64,000 bases of DNA, from NCBI GenBank assembly GCA_030525825.1, contig JAUNDZ010000004.1, forward strand, positions 42,408 through 106,407. Direction: 5' to 3'. Shown here piece after piece: positions 63,763 through 64,000 of the stretch (its first letter is position 1; each line of letters begins with the position of its first letter). The position numbers were made by a program, and so were the translations under genes. The notes under the pieces are model-generated. The model was not told the DNA's origin. It ran no database searches and saw only the letters and a list, made by a program, of their open reading frames with translations. Origin of the DNA: Moraxella sp. (lineage in GTDB: Bacteria > Pseudomonadota > Gammaproteobacteria > Pseudomonadales > Moraxellaceae).

Positions 63763-64000
63763 GAGTAAGATGAATCACAAAAGAAAATAATAACAGGATA
63801 TTGTAGCAGTTTTTATTCAAAAAAGCACAAGTAATTTAAGAATAAAAAAGAAAGTTATCAAGGTTTTTATCCAATCTCACGAATATTGATAGAATTAAAC
63901 CAAAACCCATCCGAATATTTTTAGCCAATAAATCCTTAGCTTTAGCTTTCCTAAACGGCAATGAAACTTTGGTCGTAGATAGCCTAAGTTATCAGTATTT
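63763..64000. other. Right-edge region upstream of lepA
   Basis: These 238 bp must contain the lepA promoter. Near the right edge the plus strand has an open frame from about 63850 to the edge without any ATG, GTG or TTG, and the minus strand has a frame open from the edge to a stop near 63900. Neither can be called a gene from what is visible. Confidence 0.3.

Noticed and set aside
1-64000. CRISPR arrays, insertion sequences, integrases, prophage or toxin-antitoxin modules
   Set aside because: I looked for regularly spaced repeats, transposase motifs and terminal inverted repeats and saw none; the region reads as stable chromosome.
63850-64000. Open plus-strand frame reaching the right edge
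   Set aside because: It contains no possible start codon and the competing minus-strand frame is equally open; no gene can be supported.

Overview
This window looks like a chromosomal segment of a gammaproteobacterium of the family Moraxellaceae, most likely Moraxella or a close relative. The evidence is the protein families (an OmpA-type protein resembling Moraxella OMP CD, a two-domain NadR beside PnuC, a fused NadM-Nudix enzyme), the gacS/cysM/rlmD/relA neighbourhood shared with pseudomonads, and a division/wall cluster that begins directly at rsmH without mraZ. Base composition is moderate and fairly even. I see no insertion sequence, prophage, integrase or CRISPR array. The content is mostly housekeeping, with a few accessory blocks.

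Layout. 1-4.6 kb (-): start of the dcw cluster, rsmH-ftsL-ftsI-murE, with murE running off the left edge. 5.1-7.0 kb (+): gltX, then tRNA-Ala(GGC) and tRNA-Glu(UUC). 7.2-9.4 kb (+): a GlcD-type flavoprotein dehydrogenase and a YdjM-like membrane protein. 9.4-9.9 kb (-): two identical tRNA-Gly(GCC) genes and a small unknown ORF. 10.2-13.8 kb: pgsA, an Mpo1-like membrane protein, the nicotinamide riboside salvage pair nadR-pnuC, and a PspC-domain protein. 13.9-14.8 kb (-): a small zinc-ribbon membrane protein behind a frameshift-broken secreted protein. 15.0-18.4 kb (+): glyQ and glyS separated by an aspartate-rich lipoprotein gene. 18.4-24.5 kb (-): an M16C metalloprotease, a PepSY protein, and a taurine dioxygenase with an APC permease. 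24.9-29.3 kb: universal stress protein, PfkB kinase, nfuA, NadM-Nudix, SGNH hydrolase. 29.4-36.0 kb (-): a probable outer-membrane barrel, gltS and purL.

36.4-53.0 kb: the gacS-cysM / rlmD-relA neighbourhood. cysM and rlmD are separated by an exonuclease-like gene, a TSUP-family exporter and a complete tripartite tricarboxylate transporter (substrate-binding lipoprotein, TctB, TctA). A DEAD-box helicase with a very long basic tail sits between rlmD and relA; mutM follows relA. 53.0-57.0 kb (-): mscL, typA and an abundant OmpA-type porin. 57.3-63.8 kb (-): the classic lepA-lepB-rnc-era-recO-pdxJ cluster.

How the genes work together. Several blocks form small pathways: peptidoglycan synthesis and septation (rsmH-ftsL-ftsI-murE); NAD salvage by two routes (PnuC import with NadR kinase/adenylyltransferase, plus a separate NadM-Nudix); taurine sulfur acquisition (permease and TauD, with a TSUP exporter elsewhere and cysM making cysteine); carboxylate uptake by the TTT system; and stringent and global regulation (RelA, GacS). 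The least explained items are the Asp-rich lipoprotein between glyQ and glyS, the decayed secreted protein with its zinc-ribbon partner, the orphan beta-barrel protein, a 43-residue ORF overlapping the TSUP gene, and two mutually exclusive hairpins between the universal stress gene and the kinase gene.
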